Of a stretch of 64,000 bases of DNA, positions 35,586 through 48,375 are shown in pieces (the first letter of the stretch is position 1; every line of letters begins with the position of its first letter). The notes beneath the pieces were generated by a model that saw nothing but the letters and a program-made list of their open reading frames with translations, did not search any database and was not told the origin of the DNA. Origin of the DNA: Scenedesmus sp. ARA3. Lineage: Eukaryota > Chlorophyta > Chlorophyceae > Sphaeropleales > Scenedesmaceae. The stretch is taken from contig RWJK01001800.1 of the NCBI GenBank assembly GCA_004335835.1, positions 45,003-109,002 on the forward strand. Reading direction: 5' to 3'. Both the position numbers and the translations under genes were made by a program.

Positions 35586-38102
35586 TCACACGCGGCCCAC
35601 AGTCACACTTGCGCCTGTTGTCTTGCCTGGCTGCTGCGCTGCCGGCTCGTGGTCAGCCTTGCTTGCTGCCAGACCCTTGGGGCCAACACCAGCTGCCTTG
35701 CCCACTCCCCGCTGTGCGCGTGCCTTTGCACCAGCTTCGCTGTGTGGTGCTGTCGGTGGGGCTGCTGGCTTCTTTGCTGCTGCTGGCACTGGACCCCTGC
35801 TGTTGCTCTGCTTGATCTTGTCGGGGCTGACGTTGACTGCTGCTGCTGCTGCTTCTGCTGCACCACTCAAAGGGCTGAAGGTGTCTGCTGGCTGCTCTGG
35901 TGTTGCTGCTGCTGTGGGGATGTCAAACGTCACCATCCTGCTGCCACCTGTTACTGCCAGCACTTCAGGCTGCGTGCTCCTGCCCTGCTGGGCCTGCATG
36001 CCTGCACCGCCTGCTGAGCTACGCTCGTCTGCTGGCACTAGGCCTGCCCCTGCAAATGCTGCTGCAAACGATGCACCAAACGCTGCTGCCAGCGGCTGCG
36101 TGGCAGCAGCCGCTGGTGGTGCTGCTGGCAGTGCTGCACATTGCTTGGGCGTTGCCAACGGCGTGTCTGGCTGTGATGGTGTGCTGCTGCTGGCTGTGCC
36201 CCCCACAAGCTCTGCTGCTGCCTCAACTTGTGCATCTGCATCTGCCTTGCTCTGTACACCCTCTGGCGCCTGGAAGTGGCTGGCGGTCAGCTGCAACTGC
36301 AGCAGGCTGACTGCAGAGCGTGCGCGGGCGCCTAGCACATTGCCACCGTGCTGTGCTGCTACATCTTCTAGCAGCGCCATGCCATCCAGCTGTTCAGGGT
36401 TGACAGCAGGCGGAGACACAGCAGCCATCTTAAGAACCCAGCAAGCCAGGCTGGGCGGGGTTCTTGGATGTGCTTTGCTTGAAGTGCTGTGTATGCTGCA
36501 AGTGCCTGATGACTCTAGCCTAGCCTGTGTTCCAATGGCTTGCATGCCTGTGTGCTGCTTGGGCTTTGTGGCATGAGAGTCCACAGTGCAGGGTGCTGCT
36601 GCGCACCTTGACCAGTGTCGCCTGTATCTGCTTCACCAGCACCATGTTGAGCAGCGCGCCCACTGCATACACAGCAGCAGGGCAGGGCTTTCCTGCAAAG
36701 GGCAGCACGCCCAGGTCGCTGCCACAGCGCAGCAGCTGCATCAGGCTTGGGACGCCGCCCGCCCTGTGAATGGTCCCCTGAAATCAGGAAATGTGGCAGG
36801 CGGAACAGTACTCAGTTCTGGCTTTTCATGAAGCTTGTATTGACATATGCCTCTTTACAGGCTGAGACATTGGCACTACGATGGTGAGCAGTATATGGCA
36901 AAAGCATCTCACTAGCAAACAGGCTGGCGGATTGTCAGCAGTGCAGCGACTGTCCAAGCATGCACCCTATCGCATGGTAAACCACCTGCTTGCAGGACAC
37001 CTTCCATATGCCTCACCTTTGCTGCATCACACGCTGCTGCGTTCATCAGCGCCTTTGCAGCGTGCTCAGCAGCACTGCAGCCCGGGTCCTTCTGCTGCTC
37101 CTGCACCACATGCACCAGCTGCTGCAGGGCGCCACTCAAGCGTGCAGCATCCCTGCCGCTGCAAGAGGTGCACAGGCCTGCCAGGGCAGCTGCAGCTGCG
37201 GCTTGCAGCGGCCTGCAGGGTTGCAGGACATGCGCAGGCAGCGTTGACCAGGCTGGTGTTTGACCATGCAACCATGCTGCCTCATTCCCTCCATCGCCTG
37301 CATGCAACAACTGCCACACTTGCTTGCAGGACAGGTCTGCAGTGCTGCCTGTCATGTTGCAGTGCAGCGCCTGCACAAGCTTGAGCATGTTGCGTCAAGT
37401 GCAGCTGGCAACACACAGTAGCATCATCTTTCGGCCATGCAGGATCTGGCCTTCGCTGCAATTCTTACATCTGCTCTGTCCTTAGCATTGCCACGAAGTG
37501 GTGCAGCACATCAGCAGCCAGGGCGACTGCAACATCTGCCTTGGCCAGCTGCTGAAACTGTACAAGCAGGCAACAGCAACTGCAATGTGAAGGTACTTTC
37601 CAGTCACTGAGCAAACTGTTGGGCACAACGATGTGTCTGCCTACTGCTGTGGTGCTGTGGCACGTCATGTGGTGCTCTTGCTGTACATGCAGTGCCAGCA
37701 CAGTGCTGACGCATTGGCAGTACGTACAGTCACAGATGCCTGCAGGCTATCAACAACTTGCTATCATTTATAAGATGCTGCAATCTGTTGTGCCGGCGAG
37801 TTCAATAGCATGACCCAGCAATCACCTGCCTGTTACTGAGTGCGTACCTCATGTGCTGCTGTGACTTGGTTCTCCTCATGTGCAGATTGCAGCAGCACCA
37901 AAATCCGCTGCGCTGCAAGCTCACTGGGAGATGGCTGTCGAGCCACAGCTTTGGCATCGGATTCATCCTCTGGCGTTGGCATGTCGCAAGGGGTGCGGTG
38001 GCCGGCCGATGCACTCCCTGCTGCTGGGGAACCTATGACACCGACGCCTGTCACTGCACTCCGTGCAAAGCTTCCAAACAGTTGCTGGTAAGCTGAAACC
38101 AA
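35586..38102 (-). CDS. Armadillo-like repeat protein, 5' end uncertain
   Basis: Not identified beyond an armadillo/HEAT-like helical repeat character. Exons (minus strand): about 38102-37848, 37551-37469, 37212-37017, 36777-36607 and 36428-35586; all internal junctions are in phase. Repeat-like segments include KADVAVALAADVLHHFV, GALQQLVHVVQEQQ, SAAEHAAKALMNAAA and AGGVPSLMQLLRCGSD. The last exon adds about 250 residues rich in Ala, Pro and Ser, with no domain seen, ending at the stop at 35586. The first exon has no convincing ATG: the frame opens after an acceptor-like TTTCAG, so at least one upstream exon is probably missing, or translation starts at the Met of DMPTPEDESD. The role may be scaffolding, but this is inference. 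Confidence 0.6.
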
Positions 38103-39055
38103 CTATGAGCAGCTTTAGCAGTGACGCAGCTCAGCCAATGTCGTTTTGTTCGTGAAGCAACTTCCGGGCAGTGAAAGCGCGGCAAATGCCAAAGTGTTGC
38201 AGACAGTCTCTAAAGAGCATTATGCTGCGAAGACGCGTGATTTTGCAGCGGAATCAAATGGTACTGCGCGCATGTGTCCACTTTGGAAAACCCTATGAAA
38301 AATCGTATCTGTAACACGGATACAGAAGATGAGTTTCCCCGGTACCTTTATCTTTCAACGCATATGCGGGTCACGATGCACCTGAAAGCGCATGAAGCAC
38401 CCTTCGGTGCGTAACATAGGCACACACTGGCTGCCTGCTGAAAACAGCTGTAGCTCTTCAGCTCAACTGCCGCAACTGCCTGCACGAATTTGAGCAGTGC
38501 CAGCGGGGGCAGGCATGCTTCAGACGGAAAACAACAAACACAACACATGCACAAGTTACGCTTAACCATGCCAAAATATCGTACATGCACGTCTTCACGT
38601 GCCAAACGCAGCCACATCAAATGCTCATCAGTCCTTGTCAAGAACCCAGTCATGCACAATCCCCCACCCCGGCGGGCCCCTTATCGTTGTATAAAGCCTC
38701 CTGCCACACCTTCACTACGCTGTGACTCAAGGCATGACAAACTGACACGTTCACGGCAAAATCTGGCAAAATTCCCACTTTTCACCAGTGGCAAGAGCGG
38801 TACCGCCCTCACAGTCAACGTACAGCACATCGAACATGGCTGAACAGCGCTGCACTGCAGCACCTCCTGATTTGAAAATATCACTACAGCTGGGCCATTC
38901 ACACAAACCCAGCTGTAGGTCCTGTTTCCGCCACATAATCTGAACCTGTAAACATTAGACTAACCGCATGCATCAACCATATGGCAAGACCAAAGAGCAA
39001 GCACCAAATAGCAAGCAGGTAGTTCAGTCCCCACAAAAGCTGCAGTGCCCATAGT
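38103..39055. other. Spacer between ARM and HEAT genes
   Basis: A 103-codon minus-strand frame (38348-38659) has some helical character (LKFVQAVAAVELKSYSCF) and could be a missing 5' exon of the ARM-like gene, but I could not join it in phase. Otherwise nothing was recognised. Confidence 0.35.
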
Positions 39056-40496
39056 TCACACAGCAGCAAGATCTTTCACTGCGCCACAGGGGTCCTGCTG
39101 AAGCTGCAGCAGGCACTGCTGCAGCACAGAAGCAACCCCCTCTGACAGGCCAGATGCAGCTGCGGCCTTAGCTAAATTAGCTGCTGCTGCTTGTGATGCA
39201 GCAGCAGGCGCTGCTGCTGCTGCTGCTGCTGAGTCAGCCTCCTGGCTGCAGGAGGCAGCTGCAACACCAGCAGTGTCAGAGCTTGCGCCATTTGTGTCCA
39301 GCTCAGCGGCATGTGCTTTTGCTGCCTTGCTTGCTGCTGCTACAGCGCTGCAGGCAGCTGCTGCTGTGCCAGCATCACCAGCTGGGGCCTGATCTGCTGC
39401 ACATGCTGCCTCTGCAACCGCATCAGCAACAGCAGCGCCTGGCAGCTCGTCTGCTGCTGCCACGGTCGCCGCAGGCTGTTCCTGCAAGCTGGGTGTTTCC
39501 TGCAAGCTGGGAGTTTCCTGCAAGCTTGCGGCTTCCTGCTCATGTGCACTTGCACTTGCAGCTGCATCTGCAGCATGAACTGGCTGCAATGCAGCGCCTG
39601 CGTCGCTGCAAATTGCACCTGCAGGACCAGGAGGGCCGGCTGCAGCTGCTTCTTGTTCAAGGGGACTGCTTGGAGAAGCCAGTGAAGCAGCAGAAGCAGC
39701 AGCCGCCTCACATCCGGCTGCGCTGTTGCTGTCTTTGGCAACGCTGTTGCCGCCAATGCTGCTGGTGTTGCTGCTGCCATTGCTGGCAGCTGGCGTGGAT
39801 GAACTCGAGGTGCTCGCATCATCATCATCATTATCAGCAGCAGCAGCAGCAGAAGCAGCAGCGCCGGCGGCGGCAGCGGCAGCCGCGGCAGCTTCTGCTG
39901 CTGCTTGCGCAGCGAGTGCTGTTGCAATGGGTGCAGCAACAGCTGCAGCTGCTGCGGCGGACCCGTTGATGTTGCTACTCATGCAGCCGTCACCCGCAAC
40001 ACCGCTGCCATTGCCGTGCTTTGGCGCAGCGTCTGTGCAGTTGAGGCTGAGCACGCTGCTGCCGCCGTTGCTGCTGCTGCTGCTGCTGTTCATCACTTTG
40101 TCAGCCTCTCCCAAGATCTCAGTATCCTCAGTACTGACATCATCAACAGCACCTACTCCAGCACCGGCGCCTGCAGCAGCAGCACTGCCGCCGCACGCAC
40201 TACTGCTGGCAGCAGCCATACCAACACCACCAGCAGGATTGCTGCTGCTGTGGCTGTGGTTGTTGCTGCTGCTGCGATTTGTATTGCCGCTAGTACCCAG
40301 CAAGCTACCAGCTACAGCTGCAACACCACACCTCACCCCAGGCACAGGATCAGCAGCTAGTGACTGCAGCTCAGCTAGCAGCTGGTCCAGCTGCATGGTC
40401 TGCTGCTCCTCTGGCTGCTGCTGCTGCTGCTCAGCAGTAGCATCAGGCTTGGCTGCTGACTGCTGCTGCTGTAGGCTTAGAACCTGTTGGTGGTCT

Positions 40497-40535
<39 letters not shown>

Positions 40536-42624
40536 GCCGCTGTGCGCTGCTTGTGTGCTGCTAGGATGCTGCCCGCTGCTGCCACAAACGCCTGGCGCTC
40601 CGTGCTGCTGCTGCCTTTAGCAAGCGCTGCCAAGTCAACTGCTAGCGCAGGCCACGAGGGAGTCGGCAGATACTTGCAGGGATCTACAATCGCCTCCATA
40701 GCATCTAACGACCCTAGCTGCCCCTCCAACTGCCCGAGCGAGTAGTACGCATTCGGGCACACAGCAGCAGCGCTGCTCGCGCCAGTCCCAGCTGCAGCGG
40801 ACATGCCCGATGCTGCTGCATTGCTGCTGCCGGCTGCTGCAGAAGATATTTTCTGCCCGATGCTTCGCAGCATGGTGCCAGTGGGCTGCTGCTGCAGCCA
40901 CTGCAGCTGGCTGTCCACTTCACTCAGTGCCCGCTGCAGGCCGCCTGACTCTTTGACCATGTCAACCTGCGGTCAACAACAGTGACAAAATGTTATGACA
41001 CAGCCAAATGGACATGCAGTAGGTTGACGCTGCAGGCCGCCTGACTCCTTGACCATGTCGACCGGTCAAACAACAGTGACAAAATAACATGTAATAACAA
41101 GGTCCACTGGTCATGCAGCAGGTTGGCATGTCAGCACATGTCACGGCAAGGTCATGTCAAGCCGCCTATGCGCCTGGAGACTGTCGCTGCTCAAACATGC
41201 TGTATTGACATACCAATATCAAGCCACAGCCGCCCGCAAGCATTCATGTCACCTGTGAATAGTACCCATAATGTGCTACCTGATTATACTTGAAACTTGG
41301 TCAAACATTGGTCAAAGCTGATCAAACTCACCCCTTGCTGCAGGCCGTCCTGCAAGTGCTGCTGCAGGCTCTGCAGCCCACTCAGCAGCCCCTTCTTCAT
41401 CTTTGCCAGCCTGCCCCTGCGCTGACGCTGCGGCTGCTTCGCTGGTTTTGACTGAGGCGGCAGACCCTGCTGCTGCTCTTGCTGCTGCTGCTGCTCCTCC
41501 TGCAAGTCGAGCTCCTGCTGGTGCGTGTCCAAGGGTGGTGAGCTGTTGAACGCTGCTGCAGCAGTGTCTGCTGCAGCTGTGCTGCTGCTTGGGTCAGGCT
41601 GCTGCTGCTGCTGCAGGTAATGGGGATGCAATTCAGCCCCAAGCCCTGGAGCTGCCTGCTGCTGCTGCTGCTGCTCATTCTCAGGCTGCTGCAGATGGTT
41701 GCCAGCCTGTGTTGAGCTGCCAGCTGCAGCTGCTGCTGTTTCGCCAGCAGGAGCCACTCCTGCTGCTGCTGCTGCTGCTGCTGTACTGGTGGGACAGTCA
41801 GCACTGCCCCTGGAAGCTGCTACAGCTGCTGCATTATCTTCCGCGCTGCTTGTGCTAGCCGCATCTGCGGCAGCAGCAGCAGCCGCTGCCGCCGCAGCAC
41901 ACTCCTCTGCAGGCGTGTCTGTGTCGGGCAGCTGCAGCAGCAGCGGCCCCACTTGTGCCGCTGCTGCAGCACGCACTGCTGCCACAGGGTCCTTGGCGAG
42001 CGTCAGCAGCAGCGGCCAGACGCAGTAGGCCACTTGGGGTGGCGTCAGCACGCGTGCTACTGCTGGTAGGTGCTGCGCTACTGCCATGCGCGCCCGCCAG
42101 TCCCCAGCCACTTCCCGGTCTGCAGCAAACAGCCATTCAATCAAATTGAGTACAGCAATTGCATGGAAACCAGATTAAAGTACGTGTGTATAACGCGGTG
42201 CACGATGGAGCACTTTGTGATCCACACCACACCAGGAATCCACTTTCAGCTTAAATCAGCAACACACACTCTGCAATATCGTATAGCTCTCGCAATTGCT
42301 GCCACCGCCGCCACCTCATGCACACTCAGTCACAACTACAGCAATTTCAGATCTCTTGCAGTCGTCAGTAAACTTTGGCGCACCTGGTTGTATGGCGAGG
42401 CTGGGCAGCCATCTCAACTGCAGTTGCTGATGCTCCATGAAGGTCTTGCAACGATTGCGTAATATGCATATGATAATAGCATCATCAAGCTATGCCGCAC
42501 CTGGCTGAATGGCGAGGCTGGGCAGCAGCTGCAGCAGGCAGATGCGCAGGTCACCCGGCAGCGCTGCTGTGATGTCGTACAGCATCACTGACAGCACAGG
42601 GGCCAGCAGCTCCTGACAAGCAAA

Positions 42625-42663
<39 letters not shown>

Positions 42664-42743
42664 TTTCAGTCAGCAGAGCACAGCAGCGGCATGTCGTACA
42701 GCATCACTGACAGCACAGGGGCCAGCAGTTCCTGACAAGCAAA

Positions 42744-42782
<39 letters not shown>

Positions 42783-42864
42783 TTTCAGTCAGCAGAGCAC
42801 AGCAGCGGCAAGTCGTACAGCATCACTGACAGAACAGGGGCCAGCAGCTCCTGACCAGATAGAT

Positions 42865-42903
<39 letters not shown>

Positions 42904-43980
42904 CTCTTTCAGTCACCAAAGCACAGCAGAGGCACGTCGTACAGCATCATTGGCAGCACAGGGACCAGCAGCTCCTACAAAGGTAAAAACAGCAGCAGCA
43001 GCAGCAGCGGTAGCAGCAGCGGTACTTGTTAAGTCAGGAAAAATTACAGCACCAGCATGCTGTCACATTGATATCACTCCAGCTGACTGGTGGCACTGCA
43101 GCTGACGCTGCCTCCAATACCTCCAACACACCACATAGACCAACGTGCGTTATAACACACAAATGACATGACACCTAACTCACCAGCTGTCCGTGCAGCA
43201 GCTCCAGCAACACTGGCACCAGCACCTGCCAAAATACCCACTGTGTTCTAACACACAAATGACGTTACACAGAAACTCACCAGCTGTCCGTGCAGCAGCT
43301 CCAGCATGACCGGCACCAGCACAGCACGCGTGGGCCCCGGCCCCAGTGCTGCTGCCAGGTCAGGGAAGCCCAGCAGCAGCGCAGCGGCCACATCAGCGTC
43401 CCCTGCTACTGCTGCTGCTGCCAGGGAGATGTAGGCGGGCTGCAGCTCTGGCCAGTGGCTGCCGCCCACGTGCCTTGCCACCTGCAGAAGTGCAACATGC
43501 AGGTGTTATTGACATGCAAGTGTTGGTGGCATACAGCTGGATGGACAGGTTTCCACTAGCAGAGTGTTGTGTATGCTGCAGCACTGGCCAGTGGCTGCCG
43601 CCCACGTGCCTTGCCACCTGCAGGGTTGAAACACAGGCTTTAGCATCCAGGTGCATGAAAATGTAAACGGTAACAGATGGGTTCTGTGGATGTGTTTGCT
43701 TGCTTATCATTGGCGGGTAATACACAGCTGCACTGCGCAGTACATGTCAGTGCGGTTTGTCGCATGGGAGGTTTTCAACATGTTTATGCGACAAGCCTGG
43801 CAGAGCAGAGGTTCTGGTCAACAAGGGCGTAGGCACTCATCAGAATGCATACAACACGTGTTTTGCTGTTGCTGCTGTGCTGTTGCTCGATCACAGCAAG
43901 GCCTTACCTTGCCCAGGTGGAATGCACACGCCAGCGGCAGCTCAGCAGCAGCAGTGCCCCGTGGCGCAACATGCACAGCA

Positions 43981-44013
<33 letters not shown>

Positions 44014-46631
44014 GAGTGCTGCTGCTGCAGCTCTTGCTGCTGAGGCGGCTGCTGCGCTGCAGTTTGCTGCTGCTGCTGCAACCTGTCAACAGGAGCTTCA
44101 ACCTGCTGTGCTGAATTCTGAGCCGCATCATCAACAGCAGCAGCTGCTGCAGCTGCTGATGGTGCGTCTGTTGTCAACACAGCAGGCCTAGACTCTTCTG
44201 CTGTGGTTGCTGCTTCCGCTGCAGGCTCTATGGTTGCAGATTCGTCTGCCATGCTGCTGCTGCTGCTGCTGCCGCTGGGTGCCTCAGCAGCCTCCACAGA
44301 AGTGACAATGTCTGCGGCACCGCTGACATCACTGCTGCTGCTGCTGCTGCTGGTGGATGGCTCAGCTGCTGCAGCCGTGCTGTCCTCAGCAGGGCTGCTG
44401 TAAAGTGCAGCAGCAGACGCCTCGGCTTCTGCAACATCTACTGCTTGTGATTGCGTTGCAGCTTCCGTAGCGCTGCTGCTGCTGCTTGGCTGTTCTGCAA
44501 GACCTTCACTCTGTTCCAGTACATGGTTCAAAGCGCCATCTTGCTGCTGCTGCTGCTGCTGCTGATCATGCGGCTGCTCTTCCTGCTGCTGCTTGCGCTG
44601 CTGCTGCTGCTGGGCCCTGCCTGGCCGCCGCTGCTGCTGCCGCCGCTGCCTTGGCGGTGCTGCTCTACCAGACAGCCTTGGCCCACACAGCTGAGGAGGC
44701 ACGCGCACACCTGCAAGAAGTGCAGGCGTACAAGAGTGTGCAACAATGGGTAGATGCACCAACTCCTTTGCATCAAGTGCAGTGTCACATATACAGCGGA
44801 AGGTGGAACTGCATGTGCATTCACTGCACCATCTTGTGGGCATTTCACTGTCACTGCGTGACAACAGGCTAAAACCCATGAGTACACACACAACCTATGC
44901 ACCATACAGCAGACGCCGCAGGCAAGCAAGCCATGAAGCATCTCGCACCTGCAATGGCAACCGGCGGCTTGGCCGTGCTTGCCAGCAGCGCCAGCAGCGG
45001 CGGCTGGGATGTTACATGTATCCGCAATGTTCGATCAGTCACATTCGATGATCCATGACATACAAACACATGAAATAGAGCGAAGCACAACATAGGTTGC
45101 AACGCATGCGCATACACACAACCATGTTATTTTCATGCACGCAAACATTCACCACACAGCAACGCATGCAGGCAGGCTGTGCACAAAAATCACATTCCCT
45201 CACACCTGCAATGGTGGCCGGCGGCTTGGCCGTACTGGCCAGCAGCGCCAGTAGCGGCGGCTTGGCTGCTGCTGCGTCTGCTGCCGGCAGCAGCGGCAGC
45301 AGCTGGCCCAGTGAGGCCAGCGCAGGCACCTTGACTAAGTGAGAGGCGTCCCTGCACAGCTTGTCCGCCGCCTCGCTGCAAACAGCAGGCACGCAAGCAG
45401 TACAACAGAGCAGTACATGAGACAAAGGCGTCCCTGCACAACTTATCAGCCGCCTCGCTGCAGGCGGTACAAAAGAGAGCAGTACAAATGAGAGCGGTGC
45501 ATCAGAGAGCAGTACATTATATGCTGCTGTAAGTCAGTGCGGGCACCTTGACTAAGTGGCTGGGGTCCTTGCACAGCTTGTCGGCCGCCTCACTGCAGGC
45601 ATCGAAGCAGTGCATCAGAAGTAATGTTTGAAAAAATCAAAATGGCGATGGCTGCTAGCGCCACGTGTGGTGGTTGCCGCAAATCTGGCGACAGCATGCA
45701 GATGCATTGCAGATGTCAGTTATCTGTTGGCGTTTGGCACATCATCTTCATCAACATGGCCCAGCCCGACCTCAACAATCACCAAAGCAGCTAGCAACTT
45801 GAATACTTTGTCTGCATGCCCTGCCAGTCTTTCGTGCCTCTCACCAGATTGCCTTGCGCTCCTCCAGAGTGAACCCGCCAACAGCAGCACCAGCAGCGGC
45901 AGCAGCAGCCTCACCCACTGCTGCAGCAGTATGGCTGGTCTCTCGCGGCTGCTGCTGCGGCGTCTCACTGAAAGGGTCAAACGACCCGCTAAGCCCTGTG
46001 CCGAACTGCCCAGGGTTGTTACTTTGACCGTTACTTTGACCCTGGCCTTGAGGGTTGACCGAGTTGTGGAGGTTTGACTGCTGGTTGTGCTGAGTCACCG
46101 CCAGCAGGTTGATCAGCATGTCGGGTACTTCAGCGCGCACGTTCCAGTGCGTGTCTGAGGCCAGGGTTTTGAGCAGACCTGCGGGATTGAAGGGGTTGAT
46201 GGATTGACAGCAATGGGTGAGCAGCAGTAAGGTGATATGCAGTGCGGTGCGCTGGTGAGATGCAGCGAACTGCAGACCAGCAGCCAATAGGGAGAAAAAG
46301 TTTTGCACCCATTTTGAGCGTGGGGGATGCGAGATGTGAGGTGCTACATCGTATGAAAACACTCTCACGATTTTAAAGCGCTCCTGCTGAAATCGCCAAG
46401 TGCTCTGTAGGAGGCGCAGAAATTCTGCCGAAAACCAGCAAGCAGGCAACTGAAGAGTGAAGGTGCAAACTGTCACGGCTGAGCGACATGGCATCTGTTG
46501 AGATCCAAGTCGCAAAGGAGGACCTGAAAGGCAGAAGACATGCCACACGCACCTGGCAGCACCATGGCTCGCACTGATGGCGGCATGTGGCGCACAAAGC
46601 GCGGCAGCAGCAGCGCAACAGCCTGCAAAGA

Positions 46632-46668
<37 letters not shown>

Positions 46669-46943
46669 CATCACACAGGGCCACCAGCTTGTCATGAGTC
46701 GCATGCAGCTCCTGATTTTAATAGGTACCACAGCAAATTTTATCTTGCTGCTATCTGCCAAAACAGTGCAGCAGCAGGCTAAGCAGCTGCCTCACCTGCC
46801 GCACGTCAGCGCTGCGCTCGTAGGCCGCCATGTCCTTGAACGTCGCCACTGCAAAGTGCTCAATGGCAGCAAAGCACAGCGGGGAGCCCGGCCGCGGCAC
46901 CACCACCTGACATTGCAGCAGCAGCAGCAGCAGCAGCAGCAGC

Positions 46944-46978
<35 letters not shown>

Positions 46979-48344
46979 TACAGTATGGCACAGGCGCGCC
47001 TGCACCTGTGCACCGGTGTGCTGCTGCCAGCGCCCCCTGAGTGGCCAGCTCATGCAGCAGTCGTCCGCACACGCACTGCCGCTGCAGATACCGCAACCTG
47101 CTGCTTTGCGACAAGTCGACACACATGCGAAGCTGCCGCACGCACTTCTGTAATGAGCCGCAGTGCTGCCAGTGCTCCCTCAGTTGCTAGCTCCTGCGGC
47201 AGCCTCGCCAGCCGCTGTACTGCCCACACCAGCTTCTGGCTGGCTGCCACAGCCCATGCAGCAAACACCCCCAAACCCAACATCAGGCCCCTTACGCAAT
47301 GCCACGGCAAATGCAGCAGTCATATCCTAAGGCAGCCGCTGCGCTTGCTGCACTTGCTGCACACTCAGACTGTGACACAGCCGCATTACAGCCTTATCAA
47401 TCAGATACTGAACACACCTCTGTGATGAGCCGCAGTGCTGCCAGAGCTCCCTCGGTTGCCAATTCTTGAGGCAGCCTCGCCAGGCGCTGTACTGCCCACA
47501 CCAGCTTCTGGCTGGCTGCCACTGCATTGCCCCACGCCACCAGGTGAGTGAGCTCAGCAAGCACGGATGCAGCTGCCTCCTGGTTCTGCACAGGCGGCAA
47601 CACATGACACGTCAAGAAGCAACTTGACAGCTTTAGGTTGACAGTGCTCCAACAACGGTCTGCTGCTGCTGCTGCTGCTACTGCTGTTATTGGCGTTGCT
47701 GCTGCAAACAGTGTTATGAAAACTGTTGGCAACAGCTTCAGCCAGTGTCCAGACTGCTGCTGCTGCTGCAGCCGCAAAATCTGCCGCCGCCGCCGCCACC
47801 ACTGCTGCTGTTGTTGCGGCCGCCGCCGCCGCTGCTGCTGCTGCCACCGGCTCACCTCCACGTCAGCGTCAAGCAGCAGCGGCTGCACCATGTCCCACAG
47901 TGACTCCAGGTCGCCTTGAAACGTCATGCCAGGGGCACGCAGCAGCCGTGCTGCACGGCAAAAACAGAGAGGAAGGACACATCCTCAGCAGGTGCTACTG
48001 TGTCAACTCACATATTGCTCAGGTATTGCAGGAGTTTGCATTGCAACTTCGACAGCGAATCAGTCTGGTGGTGAGTCGGCATCTGCATGGCGCAACTTGC
48101 CGCTTGAAGCGCGCTCTGTGATAAGCCATAGCACGCTGGAGGCCGCTCAGCAGCTGCAAAGTGCATGCGTTCCCAATGTTTTCCATGTATGGACAATCAA
48201 CACGCTCACCTACTGCCAGCACCTGCTGCAGTGCGGTGAGGCGCACGTCTGCGTACACATCACCCAGCAGCTCCCGCAGCAGGCACACCAGGCTGCCTGA
48301 CACTGCTGATGGCTCCAGCTCAACCACAGCAGCACCGATGCCCT

Positions 48345-48375
<31 letters not shown>

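Noticed and set aside
35338..36576. A 412-codon plus-strand frame rich in Ala, Cys and Ser
   Set aside because: It is antisense to the last exon of the ARM-like gene, and its composition mirrors the GCT-rich complement. There is no motif.
39193..40745. Several long plus-strand frames rich in Leu, Gln and Ala
   Set aside because: They are complements of poly-Gln/Ala/Ser coding in the HEAT gene's last exon; such CAG tracts are open in all frames.
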